Source: Candidatus Legionella polyplacis (GTDB taxonomy: Bacteria; Pseudomonadota; Gammaproteobacteria; Legionellales; Legionellaceae). From it: 64,000 bases of DNA. This document shows positions 11,699 to 21,697 of the stretch, in pieces; positions within the stretch are counted from its first letter, which is position 1, and each line of letters starts with the position of its first letter. The position numbers were made by a program, and so were the translations under genes. The notes beneath the pieces were generated by a model that worked only from the letters and a program-made list of their open reading frames with translations, searched no databases and was not told the DNA's origin. Location of the stretch: NCBI RefSeq assembly GCF_002776555.1, contig NZ_CP021497.1, positions 310,001-374,000 on the forward strand, read 5' to 3'.

Positions 11699-13042
11699 TT
11701 ATTTTCCTATACAAAAATTAGAAAAAATTTCTTCTAATAAATCATCTGAGGTAAATTCTCCAGTAATTTCTCCTAAATATTTATGAGCCAACTTTAAATC
11801 TTCAGCTAATAACTCATCTAATTGACAAGAAATTATTTTCTTCTTACTAAACAACAAAAAGCTATATGCCTTATCCAAAGCATTTTTATGTCTTTTTTTA
11901 ATTAAAATTTTTTCGTCTATTAACTGAATATTTTTAAAAAATAACTCTTTTATAAAATCTCGAATAAGATCTATGCCTATTTTTTTTTTAGCAGAAATAT
12001 AAATAATATTTGAACATCTTTTCGGAGAGATATTTAAAATATCAATTTTATTAAATACAATAAGAATTGGTATTTTTTTTAATAAAAATCTATTAAGCAT
12101 CTTATTTGATTTGATCTTCTGTAAAGATTCCATAGAATCAATAACAAAAAAAATGCAATCAGCGTAAAAAGCCTCTCTTTTTGCTAATTTAATTCCTTCT
12201 CTTTCAATAATTCCTGATTCTCTTCTTATACCAGCAGTATCTACTAAATGTAAAAGAAAATTATCTAAAAAAATATCTACTTTAATAAGATCTCTAGTAG
12301 TACCAGGTATATCAGTTACCATAGAAATTTGTTTATTAGACAATGTATTAATCAAAGTAGATTTTCCAACATTGGTATTTCCTAATATAACAATTTTTAA
12401 TCCTTCAATATACTTTTTTTCTTGTATAGTGTTTTTTTTAATTTCTTTAAACAAAAATAAAATATTATTTATTTTATTTAATATTTTTTTTTGATTTAAA
12501 TTAAAAACCTCTTCAGAAAAATCAATAAATGCTTCAATAGAAACACGAAGATTAACAATTTTCTTATTAAGAAATTTAATCATTTTACCAAAATTACCAT
12601 ATAATAAACGCATAGACATATTTAAACTTATTCTAGATGTAGATTGAATAATATCAGAAATTGCTTCTGCTTGAGTTAAATCGATTTTTCCATTAATAAA
12701 TGCTCTTTTTGAAAATTCTCCAGGTAAAGCTAATCTAGCACCATAATAAATACACTCTTCTAATAAAATATCTAATATAATTGGAGAACCATGTAAATGG
12801 AACTCAATTATATCCTCTCCTGTAAAAGATTTTGGAGCTTTAAAATAAATAACCAATCCTTTATCTAAAATTTTTTTATCCCTGTTAGTAAATAAAGAAA
12901 AATAACACTTTCTTGGAATTAGTGACTCATTATTACTAATTTTTAATGCAATAGAATATGAAGCATCACCTGACAAACGAATAATACCTACTGCACCTTT
13001 TCCTATTGGGGTAATGATAGAAACTATAGTATCTAAAATCAT
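11699..13042 (-). CDS. mnmE: tRNA-modifying GTPase MnmE
   Basis: Works with MnmG to place carboxymethylaminomethyl groups on wobble uridine 34 of tRNAs. The N-terminal folate-binding domain is followed by the inserted G domain, with G1 GNTNVGKST at 221-229, DIPGTTRD, DTAG and FNKID. The protein ends in FCIGK, retaining the catalytic Cys of the family's C-x-G-K tail. Length is 447 residues (454 in E. coli). It lies next to yidC, as in many Gammaproteobacteria. Confidence 0.97.
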   Translation of the reverse strand: MILDTIVSIITPIGKGAVGIIRLSGDASYSIALKISNNESLIPRKCYFSLFTNRDKKILDKGLVIYFKAPKSFTGEDIIEFHLHGSPIILDILLEECIYYGARLALPGEFSKRAFINGKIDLTQAEAISDIIQSTSRISLNMSMRLLYGNFGKMIKFLNKKIVNLRVSIEAFIDFSEEVFNLNQKKILNKINNILFLFKEIKKNTIQEKKYIEGLKIVILGNTNVGKSTLINTLSNKQISMVTDIPGTTRDLIKVDIFLDNFLLHLVDTAGIRRESGIIEREGIKLAKREAFYADCIFFVIDSMESLQKIKSNKMLNRFLLKKIPILIVFNKIDILNISPKRCSNIIYISAKKKIGIDLIRDFIKELFFKNIQLIDEKILIKKRHKNALDKAYSFLLFSKKKIISCQLDELLAEDLKLAHKYLGEITGEFTSDDLLEEIFSNFCIGK

Positions 13043-13101
13043 TTAAAAATAAAACTAATATTTATTAAAATTTAAAATTTAAAATAACTATAAAAATAGT
13101 T

Positions 13102-14805
13102 CTATCCATATTTTTTAAAAAAAATCCATTGTTGAATAATAGAAATTATATTATTAACACTCCAATATAACAATAAACCTGATGGAAAATTCCAAAATAA
13201 AACAGTAAACAAAATAGGAAAAAAAATAATCATAATATTTTGCATAAAATCATCTTCAGAAGATGAACTTAACTTTTGTTGAAATAACATTGTTAAACCC
13301 ATAATTATGGACAATATGTGGTAAGGATCTGTAACACTTAAATCTTTTATCCAAAAAATAAAATTAGCTTGCCTAAATTCTATACTTTCTAATAAAACCC
13401 AATAAAGAGCGATAAAAACTGGAACTTGTATTAAAATAGGCAAACAACTACTAAAAGGATTTATTTTTTCTTGACGGTATAAATCTATAGTTAATTTATT
13501 TATTTTATTTTTATCATCACCATAATAATCACGTAAAGATTTAAGTTTTGGTTGTAGTTTCTTCATAGAAGACATAGATCTATAACTTGTTTTAGATAAA
13601 CGATAAAACAATATTTTTATTAAAATTGTTGTTAAAACAATAGACCATCCCCAATTACCTATAATTGTATTTATTAATTTCATTAAATTAAATAATAAAG
13701 AAGATAAAAACCAAAACCAACCATAATCAATTGTTAAATTTAACGCAGGAGAAACGTTCTTTAGTACACTTGCTATTTTAGGTCCTATATATAATTTTAA
13801 AAAAATTATTTTATTTCTTTTAGGATAAACAAATAAATTTTTCGTAATGATCCCAATAACGTGAATATTGCTATTGTTAATTACCTTAGTATAAATAAAA
13901 CTATTATTATTCTCATTTGTTAAATTATTAGATAACGATTTGTTATGAAATATCCAAGCATTCAAAAAATAATGTTGCTGCATAGCGATCCATCCATTAG
14001 AAAAATTTTCTATCAAATTATTTTTTTCCATATTTTTAAAACTAATTTTTTTATAAAAATGATGTCCAATATTAGAATAAGAAGCTCCAATATAAGACCC
14101 TACATGAAAAAAATTTGAATGTTCTTCTTCAGGTAAAATATTCAATAACTGAGAATTAACATATAATTTTAAAGGATGTATACCAATATTTTTAATTAAA
14201 TATTTTACAGAAATCAAATAACTATTCTTAATAAAAGAAAAAACTTTTTTTACTTCTAAAAAATTATCTATTTTTGAATACAACACAACATCAAACATAT
14301 TATTTTTATTATCTTCTAAATTATAATCAATTTTATCTGAACTAAAATTTAGTTTTAACATTTCTAATTTTTTATTACGTAATAAATACAAAAAATTATT
14401 TGCAGCAAAAAAATTATTTTTTCTATAATCTAAAATTTTTACTGAATCTCTACTACCCACTTGTATAGGATATTTTATTAATTCTGCTAACATTATATTG
14501 CCATCTTTTAAACTAACATATAAATTTAATACACTAGTTTTAATATGTATTAAAGAATATTTTTTTAAAAAATTCAAATAAATAGAGCTATATCTATTTG
14601 AATATTTTAAATTTTTTAAAAAAAACATTTTTTTTTCTTGAACGAAAAAAGAAGAACCTTCGTTTTTCTGATCTGTACTAATAAAAGTACTTTTATTATT
14701 ATATGATGAACTTGTAAAAAACAAATGATCTTTTTCCCATGTCATCCATAACAAATATACAACTAAAAAAAAAGCTATGTATAATAAAATTCGCAGATTA
14801 ACCAT
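13102..14805 (-). CDS. yidC: Membrane protein insertase YidC
   Basis: Inserts and folds inner-membrane proteins, including Fo subunits. An N-terminal anchor (about 5-22) precedes a large, diverged periplasmic domain (about 40-350). The conserved core has the KLQPKLKSLRDYYGDD and INPFSSCLPILIQVPVFIALYWVL segments, and an FPSGLLLYW motif near the end. Length is 567 residues (548 in E. coli). The yidD gene normally found between yidC and rnpA is missing here; only 151 bp separates them. Confidence 0.96.
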   Translation of the reverse strand: MVNLRILLYIAFFLVVYLLWMTWEKDHLFFTSSSYNNKSTFISTDQKNEGSSFFVQEKKMFFLKNLKYSNRYSSIYLNFLKKYSLIHIKTSVLNLYVSLKDGNIMLAELIKYPIQVGSRDSVKILDYRKNNFFAANNFLYLLRNKKLEMLKLNFSSDKIDYNLEDNKNNMFDVVLYSKIDNFLEVKKVFSFIKNSYLISVKYLIKNIGIHPLKLYVNSQLLNILPEEEHSNFFHVGSYIGASYSNIGHHFYKKISFKNMEKNNLIENFSNGWIAMQQHYFLNAWIFHNKSLSNNLTNENNNSFIYTKVINNSNIHVIGIITKNLFVYPKRNKIIFLKLYIGPKIASVLKNVSPALNLTIDYGWFWFLSSLLFNLMKLINTIIGNWGWSIVLTTILIKILFYRLSKTSYRSMSSMKKLQPKLKSLRDYYGDDKNKINKLTIDLYRQEKINPFSSCLPILIQVPVFIALYWVLLESIEFRQANFIFWIKDLSVTDPYHILSIIMGLTMLFQQKLSSSSEDDFMQNIMIIFFPILFTVLFWNFPSGLLLYWSVNNIISIIQQWIFFKKYG

Positions 14806-14956
14806 AAAGTGAATTCCTATCTATTTTCACCAATAAATACAAATAAAAAATAATTAATAATTCAATTTTTCCTACTATTCAATATAAAAATTTTTACTAT
14901 ACTATAATCAAATATTATTTTTCAATAAAAAAATCCTTTTTTTCTTCTATTACTTT

Positions 14957-15301
14957 TCAAACATTAATTTTTTGAACTTTTTTCCAAACATCATTTAATG
15001 TATAAATAATACATTGGTTACTTAATCCAACTATTTTTGAATTCACTAAAACCACTATATCCAAATTATTGATAAAGGTAGTCAATCTAAAGGTTTCTTT
15101 TATAAGCCTTCTAATTTTATTTCTATTATGAGATTTTTTTATTATTTTTTTAGATATAATTATTCCAAGTCTGGCATTCTCTAATAAATTTTTCCAAAAA
15201 AATAAAACAAAACAAAAGATTACTATCTTTCTTGAATTTCTAAAAGCAAATTTAAAATCCTTAGTTTTAAATATTCTTCTATTTTTACTAAAAGAATGCA
15301 T
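14957..15301 (-). CDS. rnpA: Ribonuclease P protein component
   Basis: Protein subunit that helps the RNase P ribozyme process 5' ends of tRNAs. The RNR motif region NRNKIRRLIKETFR and the preceding RLGIIISKKIIKKSHNRN are diagnostic (about residues 43-70). Length is 114 residues (119 in E. coli). It follows rpmH by 49 bp in the standard rpmH-rnpA order. The RNA subunit gene rnpB was not seen in this window. Confidence 0.95.
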   Translation of the reverse strand: MHSFSKNRRIFKTKDFKFAFRNSRKIVIFCFVLFFWKNLLENARLGIIISKKIIKKSHNRNKIRRLIKETFRLTTFINNLDIVVLVNSKIVGLSNQCIIYTLNDVWKKVQKINV

Positions 15302-15350
15302 AATAATATTTCTTTATGAAATTAAAAAACTAATTTATAGTAATTCACTA

Positions 15351-15485
15351 TCAAACCGATAATCTTTTTCGTCTCTTCATTCTTCGTCTATTTAATACCA
15401 AACGACCATTTTTTGTAGACATTCTACATCTAAATCCATGACACCTTTTTCTTTTTAAATTACTAGGTTGAAAAGTTCTTTTCAT
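15351..15485 (-). CDS. rpmH: 50S ribosomal protein L34
   Basis: A 44-residue protein beginning [18 protein letters not shown] and ending [12 protein letters not shown], an unmistakable L34 (46 in E. coli). It runs from the ATG at 15485 to a TGA at 15351-15353. It is the first gene of the leftward rpmH-rnpA-yidC-mnmE block and directly borders the putative replication origin. A probable promoter lies at 15539-15567. Confidence 0.97.
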   Translation of the reverse strand: MKRTFQPSNLKRKRCHGFRCRMSTKNGRLVLNRRRMKRRKRLSV

Positions 15486-15538
15486 AAATATTTTTCCAAA
15501 AAAAATACAAAAATAAATAAAAATCAAAACATTGAAAT

Positions 15539-15567
15539 AATGTATGTAATTTTTACTAATTAGTCAA
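15539..15567 (-). promoter_or_regulatory. Likely rpmH promoter
   Basis: On the minus strand, TTGACT (15567-15562) and TACATT (15544-15539) are separated by 17 bp, about 55 bp upstream of the rpmH ATG. The -35 matches 5 of 6 consensus positions and the -10 matches 4 of 6. Confidence 0.4.
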
Positions 15568-15613
15568 TAAAATTCAACATAAATTTTTTTAAAAGTAATT
15601 AAATACATACAAG

Positions 15614-15736
15614 TTATACACTACTTATCCACAATAACTATATGTTATTCACAATAATAAACAAAAAATATTATATATGTGTATTATAAAATAATACACA
15701 TATATAAAAATACATTTTTAAACATAGTTATGCACA
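15614..15736. promoter_or_regulatory. Cluster of four DnaA boxes
   Basis: On the plus strand, TTATCCACA at 15625-15633 is a perfect consensus box. TTATTCACA (15645-15653) and TTATGCACA (15728-15736) fit TTATNCACA exactly, and TTATACACT (15614-15622) differs at the last base. All four are in the same orientation within 123 bp, in DNA where runs with this much C are rare. Confidence 0.75.
15671..15707. repeat. 17-bp perfect inverted repeat in oriC
   Basis: Arms 15671-15687 and 15691-15707 are perfect reverse complements around an AAA loop. The arms include G and C positions (TGTG paired with CACA). The dyad lies between the third and fourth DnaA boxes and has no T-run after it on either strand, so it does not look like a terminator. 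Confidence 0.8.
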
Positions 15737-15888
15737 TAATATAAAAAATATTATCACTTTCAAAATTTAAAAAAAATAATATTACCTATATAAAAAAAAA
15801 TAAAGATTTTCTTACTTACTTATATTAAAGAATATAATTCTAATCTTTATTAAATAATTACTTAAAAATATTAAGTTTTTTATTATAT

Positions 15889-15913
15889 AAAGAATTAATA
15901 TTCTTTTTTTTTT
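15889..15913 (+). terminator. Hairpin followed by ten Ts
   Basis: A 7-bp stem (15889-15895 with 15900-15906, 4-nt loop) runs into a T-run at 15904-15913, directly before the A/T alternation. It has the shape of an intrinsic terminator on the plus strand, although no gene is known upstream in that direction. The stem has only one G-C pair. Confidence 0.3.
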
Positions 15914-15966
15914 ATAATATATATATATATATTATTATTTATATATTTACTTTAAAGAATAAGATA

Positions 15967-15995
15967 TTGACAATTTTTAAAAATACTAAGATAAT
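15967..15995 (+). promoter_or_regulatory. Near-consensus sigma70 promoter upstream of dnaA
   Basis: A perfect TTGACA (15967-15972), a 17-bp spacer and GATAAT (15990-15995). It faces dnaA but lies about 440 bp before the dnaA ATG, implying a long leader, a short untranslated RNA, or origin-activating transcription. Confidence 0.55.
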
Positions 15996-16053
15996 TGATT
16001 TTAAATAAAAATAATAAAAATCAAAAATAAACAATAAAAATAGAAAAAATTTG

Positions 16054-16091
16054 AAATTAAATATTCGATTTTATCGAAACATATTTAATTT
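16054..16091. repeat. 16-bp inverted repeat with a 3-nt bulge
   Basis: Left arm 16054-16069 pairs fully with 16073-16078 plus 16082-16091; the loop is TTT and ACA at 16079-16081 is bulged. It contains the mirrored TTCGAT/ATCGAA core. It starts about 58 bp downstream of the promoter at 15967-15995, so it would lie near the 5' end of that transcript. Confidence 0.65.
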
Positions 16092-16169
16092 TTATTAAAA
16101 AATAAAAAAAGTAATTTTATCCATACCAAGATATTAAAAAAAAAGAAAAAGAAAATATAAGGATGTTCT

Positions 16170-16280
16170 ATGTTATTAAAAATACTTTTAAAAAGTAACA
16201 TACCGTAAATTTTTATAGAATTTTACTTCTAGTAAGGTTACTGTTTAAGCTTATTATTACTAAATAGTAAAATCTTTTTT
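16170..16280 (+). other. Short ORF plus nested hairpins in the dnaA leader
   Basis: A 12-codon frame (16170-16208) follows an AAGGA Shine-Dalgarno-like site. After it, AGTAAC (16194-16199) can pair with GTTACT (16237-16242), enclosing TTACT-TCT-AGTAA (16223-16235). A second hairpin, TTACT-AAAT-AGTAA (16257-16270), precedes a T6 run at 16275-16280. The arrangement resembles a leader-peptide or attenuator region, but the stems are short and the function is unproven. Confidence 0.25.
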
Positions 16281-16437
16281 ATAAGTTAAAATATTTTACG
16301 AATATAAAAAATTTGTTAAATAAAATTTAGAATTTATCAAATAACATCTCATAAATACCAAGAAACATTAAGAGAAATAAAATTTAATATTTATAACAAA
16401 AGTTTTTATTGAAAACTATTCATATATTTTAAAAAGA

Positions 16438-17805
16438 ATGTTAGATAATAAAAATCAAAAAAATTTACTAATAATATGGAAAAAATGTTTACTTTCTTTA
16501 AAAAAAAATTATCCAAAGCAATTTAATACATGGATCAAACCAATACAAATCGAAGATAAAAAAAAATATATTAACTTGTTAGTACCTAATCAATTTGTAA
16601 AAAATGAAATTAAAGAAAATTTTTTTTCAGAAATAAAAAAAACAATAAAACATTTAAGTAATAACAGCATCAATGTTATTCGTCTAAAAATAGGAACTAA
16701 AAAAATTAATGAATCTATAAAAAAAATAAATTTTTTTAAATATAAAAAGAAAATATTTAACTCTTTTAGTTATCTTAATAATTTTAATAAAAAATTTACC
16801 TTTGCCAATTTTATTGAAGGAAATTCTAATCTTTTAGCAAAATCAATAGCCATGAAAGTTTCTTTGTTACCAGGAAAAAAATACAATCCTTTACTAATTT
16901 ATGGAAAAACAGGATTAGGTAAAACACATCTAATTCATTCTATAGGTAATAAAATATTAAAAAATAATCCTCAATATAGAATATTATATTTGCATTCAGA
17001 AAATTTTGTATTTAACATGATTAGATCAATCAAAGAAAAAACTATTATTGAATTTAAAAATTTTTATAGATCTTTAAATGGATTATTCCTAGAAGACATT
17101 CAATTTTTTGCAAATAAAAAATATTCTCAGAATGAATTTTTTCATACTTTTAATACCTTATTAGAACAACAACAACAAGTAGTTTTAACTTCTAATCTTT
17201 CTCCTAAAATAATTACTGGACTAACAGAACAATTAAAATCAAAATTAAATTATGGATTAACAGTAAAAATTGAACCTCCAAATTTTAATACACGCATTTT
17301 AATATTAATTGAAAAAGCAAAACAATTGAATATAAATTTACCTAAAAAAGTAATTTACTTTATAGCGAATCATATTAATTCTAATGTATTAGAATTAGAA
17401 GAAGCACTAAAAAACATTGCTGAAAATTCTATTTTTACTAAAAAAAAAATAGACATAAAATTGACTAAAAATAGTTTAAAAAATCTTATTTTTATGAAAA
17501 AAAAATCTATTGATATTGATACTATTAAAAAAGTAGTAATGAAATACTACAACATACAAACAAAAGAATTTTTATCTAAAAAACGATACACTCATTTAGT
17601 AAAATCTAGACAAATGGCAATGTTACTAATCAGAAAATTAACAGATTTAAGTTTTTATAATATTAGTACAATTTTTAATAAAAAAGATCATACAACAGCA
17701 TTATATGCTTATAAAAAAATGAGAAACTTAATACAACTAAATGATAATTTCTCAAAAGATTATAAAAAAATACTTGAAATAATACTTTCAAAATACAATC
17801 ATTAA
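16438..17805 (+). CDS. dnaA: Chromosomal replication initiator DnaA
   Basis: AAA+ initiator that binds DnaA boxes and melts oriC. Domain I is about residues 1-85, followed by a short linker. The AAA+ domain has Walker A GKTGLGKT (156-163) and a modified Walker B, LFLEDIQFF (LLIDDIQFF in E. coli). The DNA-binding domain IV keeps KSRQMAM and KDHTTALYAYKK. Length is 455 residues (467 in E. coli). The box VII arginines (E. coli RLKSR) read QLKSK here, and the sensor-2 arginine position reads N (LKNI for LNRV). It is 4 bp from dnaN, so operonic. Confidence 0.96.
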   Translation: MLDNKNQKNLLIIWKKCLLSLKKNYPKQFNTWIKPIQIEDKKKYINLLVPNQFVKNEIKENFFSEIKKTIKHLSNNSINVIRLKIGTKKINESIKKINFFKYKKKIFNSFSYLNNFNKKFTFANFIEGNSNLLAKSIAMKVSLLPGKKYNPLLIYGKTGLGKTHLIHSIGNKILKNNPQYRILYLHSENFVFNMIRSIKEKTIIEFKNFYRSLNGLFLEDIQFFANKKYSQNEFFHTFNTLLEQQQQVVLTSNLSPKIITGLTEQLKSKLNYGLTVKIEPPNFNTRILILIEKAKQLNINLPKKVIYFIANHINSNVLELEEALKNIAENSIFTKKKIDIKLTKNSLKNLIFMKKKSIDIDTIKKVVMKYYNIQTKEFLSKKRYTHLVKSRQMAMLLIRKLTDLSFYNISTIFNKKDHTTALYAYKKMRNLIQLNDNFSKDYKKILEIILSKYNH

Positions 17806-17809
17806 TTTA

Positions 17810-18952
17810 ATGAAGAAAAAAAATATAATTTTTTATATAAAAATATCTAAAAAAATTTTCTTAAATGCTTTATCAATAATTTTAGGAGTTATAGATAAAA
17901 AAAATAGTGTATTGTCAATACTAGACAATATTTTAGTTGATTCTAGAGAAAATAAAATAATTTTATCTGCTACAAATCTAGAAATTAAAATTACAACATA
18001 CATTACATGTAATGAAAACATATTAAACCAAATTAAAATTCCTGGAATAATTACTATTCCAGGAAAAAAATTGTTTCATATATTAAAATTATTAAATTTA
18101 AATGATACTCCATCAATTATTGCAATTAAAGATTTTGTATTAATAAAAACTAATAATAGCAAATTTTTGCTTAATACTTTACCTTATAAAGATTATCCAA
18201 TTAGTAACTTTAAAAATCCAACTATTAAAATAATTATGAGGTCATATGATATTGTTGATTTATTTCAATTTACTTATTTTGTCATACCACAAAATGATTC
18301 AAGAATATATTTAAATGGGTTATTATTAGATTTTACAAAAGGACAAATAACATCTGTTTCTACAGATGGTTATAGAATGGCTATAAAAAAAATTTTTCAT
18401 GAAAAAATTAATTTCAATTCTAAATTTTTATTACCTAAAAAAGGGGTTCAAGAAATACTTAAATTATTGTTAAATACAAAAAATACAGATCTTGTTATTT
18501 GTGGAAATGAAAACTATTTACGATTTTATACAAAGTTATATAATATCGAATTAAAATTGATAAAAGCAAAATTTCCTTCATACCAAAAAATTATTCCTAC
18601 ATATCAAGATAAAATTGTTCTTATAGATCGAGATAAGTTTAAACAAGCATTAAAAAGAGTTTCAATATTGACTAATGAAAAATCAAAAGCCATTATATTA
18701 CATATAAAACCTTCTATATTAATTATAAAAAGTACTAATAAAGAAAAAGAAAATGCTATAGAATTATTAAATGCAAATATAAAAGGAAAAGAAATTAAGA
18801 TAGGTGTAAATGTAGATTATTTATTAGATATTTTAAATATACTACCAAAAGGATTGATTAAATTATCGATGCAATCTTCAGATAGTAGTATTTTAATACA
18901 AATAAGTAATAATGATAATTATAAGTATATAGTAATGCCTATGAAAATATAA
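17810..18952 (+). CDS. dnaN: DNA polymerase III sliding clamp (beta)
   Basis: Ring-shaped processivity clamp loaded by the DnaX complex. The 380 residues (366 in E. coli) show typical clamp segments, for example ILSATNLEIKI, TSVSTDGYRMAI near residue 180 and the C-terminal YKYIVMPMKI. The ATG lies 4 bp after the dnaA stop. The next gene in the ancestral order, recF, is absent; 121 bp of spacer leads straight to gyrB. Confidence 0.96.
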   Translation: MKKKNIIFYIKISKKIFLNALSIILGVIDKKNSVLSILDNILVDSRENKIILSATNLEIKITTYITCNENILNQIKIPGIITIPGKKLFHILKLLNLNDTPSIIAIKDFVLIKTNNSKFLLNTLPYKDYPISNFKNPTIKIIMRSYDIVDLFQFTYFVIPQNDSRIYLNGLLLDFTKGQITSVSTDGYRMAIKKIFHEKINFNSKFLLPKKGVQEILKLLLNTKNTDLVICGNENYLRFYTKLYNIELKLIKAKFPSYQKIIPTYQDKIVLIDRDKFKQALKRVSILTNEKSKAIILHIKPSILIIKSTNKEKENAIELLNANIKGKEIKIGVNVDYLLDILNILPKGLIKLSMQSSDSSILIQISNNDNYKYIVMPMKI

Positions 18953-19031
18953 AAATACTAATCCCTATACTTTTATTACATCCTGTTATATGTAATAATA
19001 ATTTTTAATTAATTTTTTATACAAAATCTAA

Positions 19032-21485
<2,454 letters not shown>

Positions 21486-21514
21486 TATTTTTTTAACATT
21501 TTTCAATCAAAAAA

Positions 21515-21639
21515 CGGTAATTTTATAATTATAAATAAGTCTGCGGCGAGTAATATTATGAATTCCGACAGGTCTGGAAAGAAGCATCGGTAATAATTAA
21601 TTCGGGTGTATGAACAAAATATATTTTATAAAATTACCG
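21515..21639 (+). ncRNA. ffs: 4.5S signal recognition particle RNA
   Basis: The conserved domain IV is visible at about 21564-21592: CAGGTCTGGAAAGAAGCA, with the GGAA tetraloop and the two asymmetric internal loops that bind Ffh, closed by CCGA/TCGG. A perfect 14-bp terminal stem (21515-21528 with 21626-21639) sets the ends at about 125 nt (114 in E. coli). It lies directly upstream of dnaX, as in many Gammaproteobacteria. Exact processed ends are inferred from the stem. Confidence 0.9.
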
Positions 21640-21697
21640 AAGAATATAAAAATAATTATATTGTATACGATTATATTACAAATAATATTTTTTATGT

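Larger units (their letters stand above)
15486..16437. other. Putative replication origin (oriC), rpmH-dnaA spacer
   Basis: This 952-bp spacer lies between the divergent rpmH and dnaA genes, the position of oriC in Pseudomonas and many other bacteria. It holds four DnaA-box-like sites at 15614-15736, a 17-bp perfect dyad, a run of A/T alternation at about 15914-15950 that could be the unwinding element, a near-perfect promoter and further hairpins. Genes point away on both sides. Strand composition changes near here, though the G/C switch appears to sit closer to dnaN. No protein gene longer than about 12 codons is evident. Confidence 0.7.

Noticed and set aside
15914..15950. TA alternation as a microsatellite or mobile-element scar
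   Set aside because: Its position beside DnaA boxes fits an AT-rich unwinding element better; no target duplication or repeat ends are visible.
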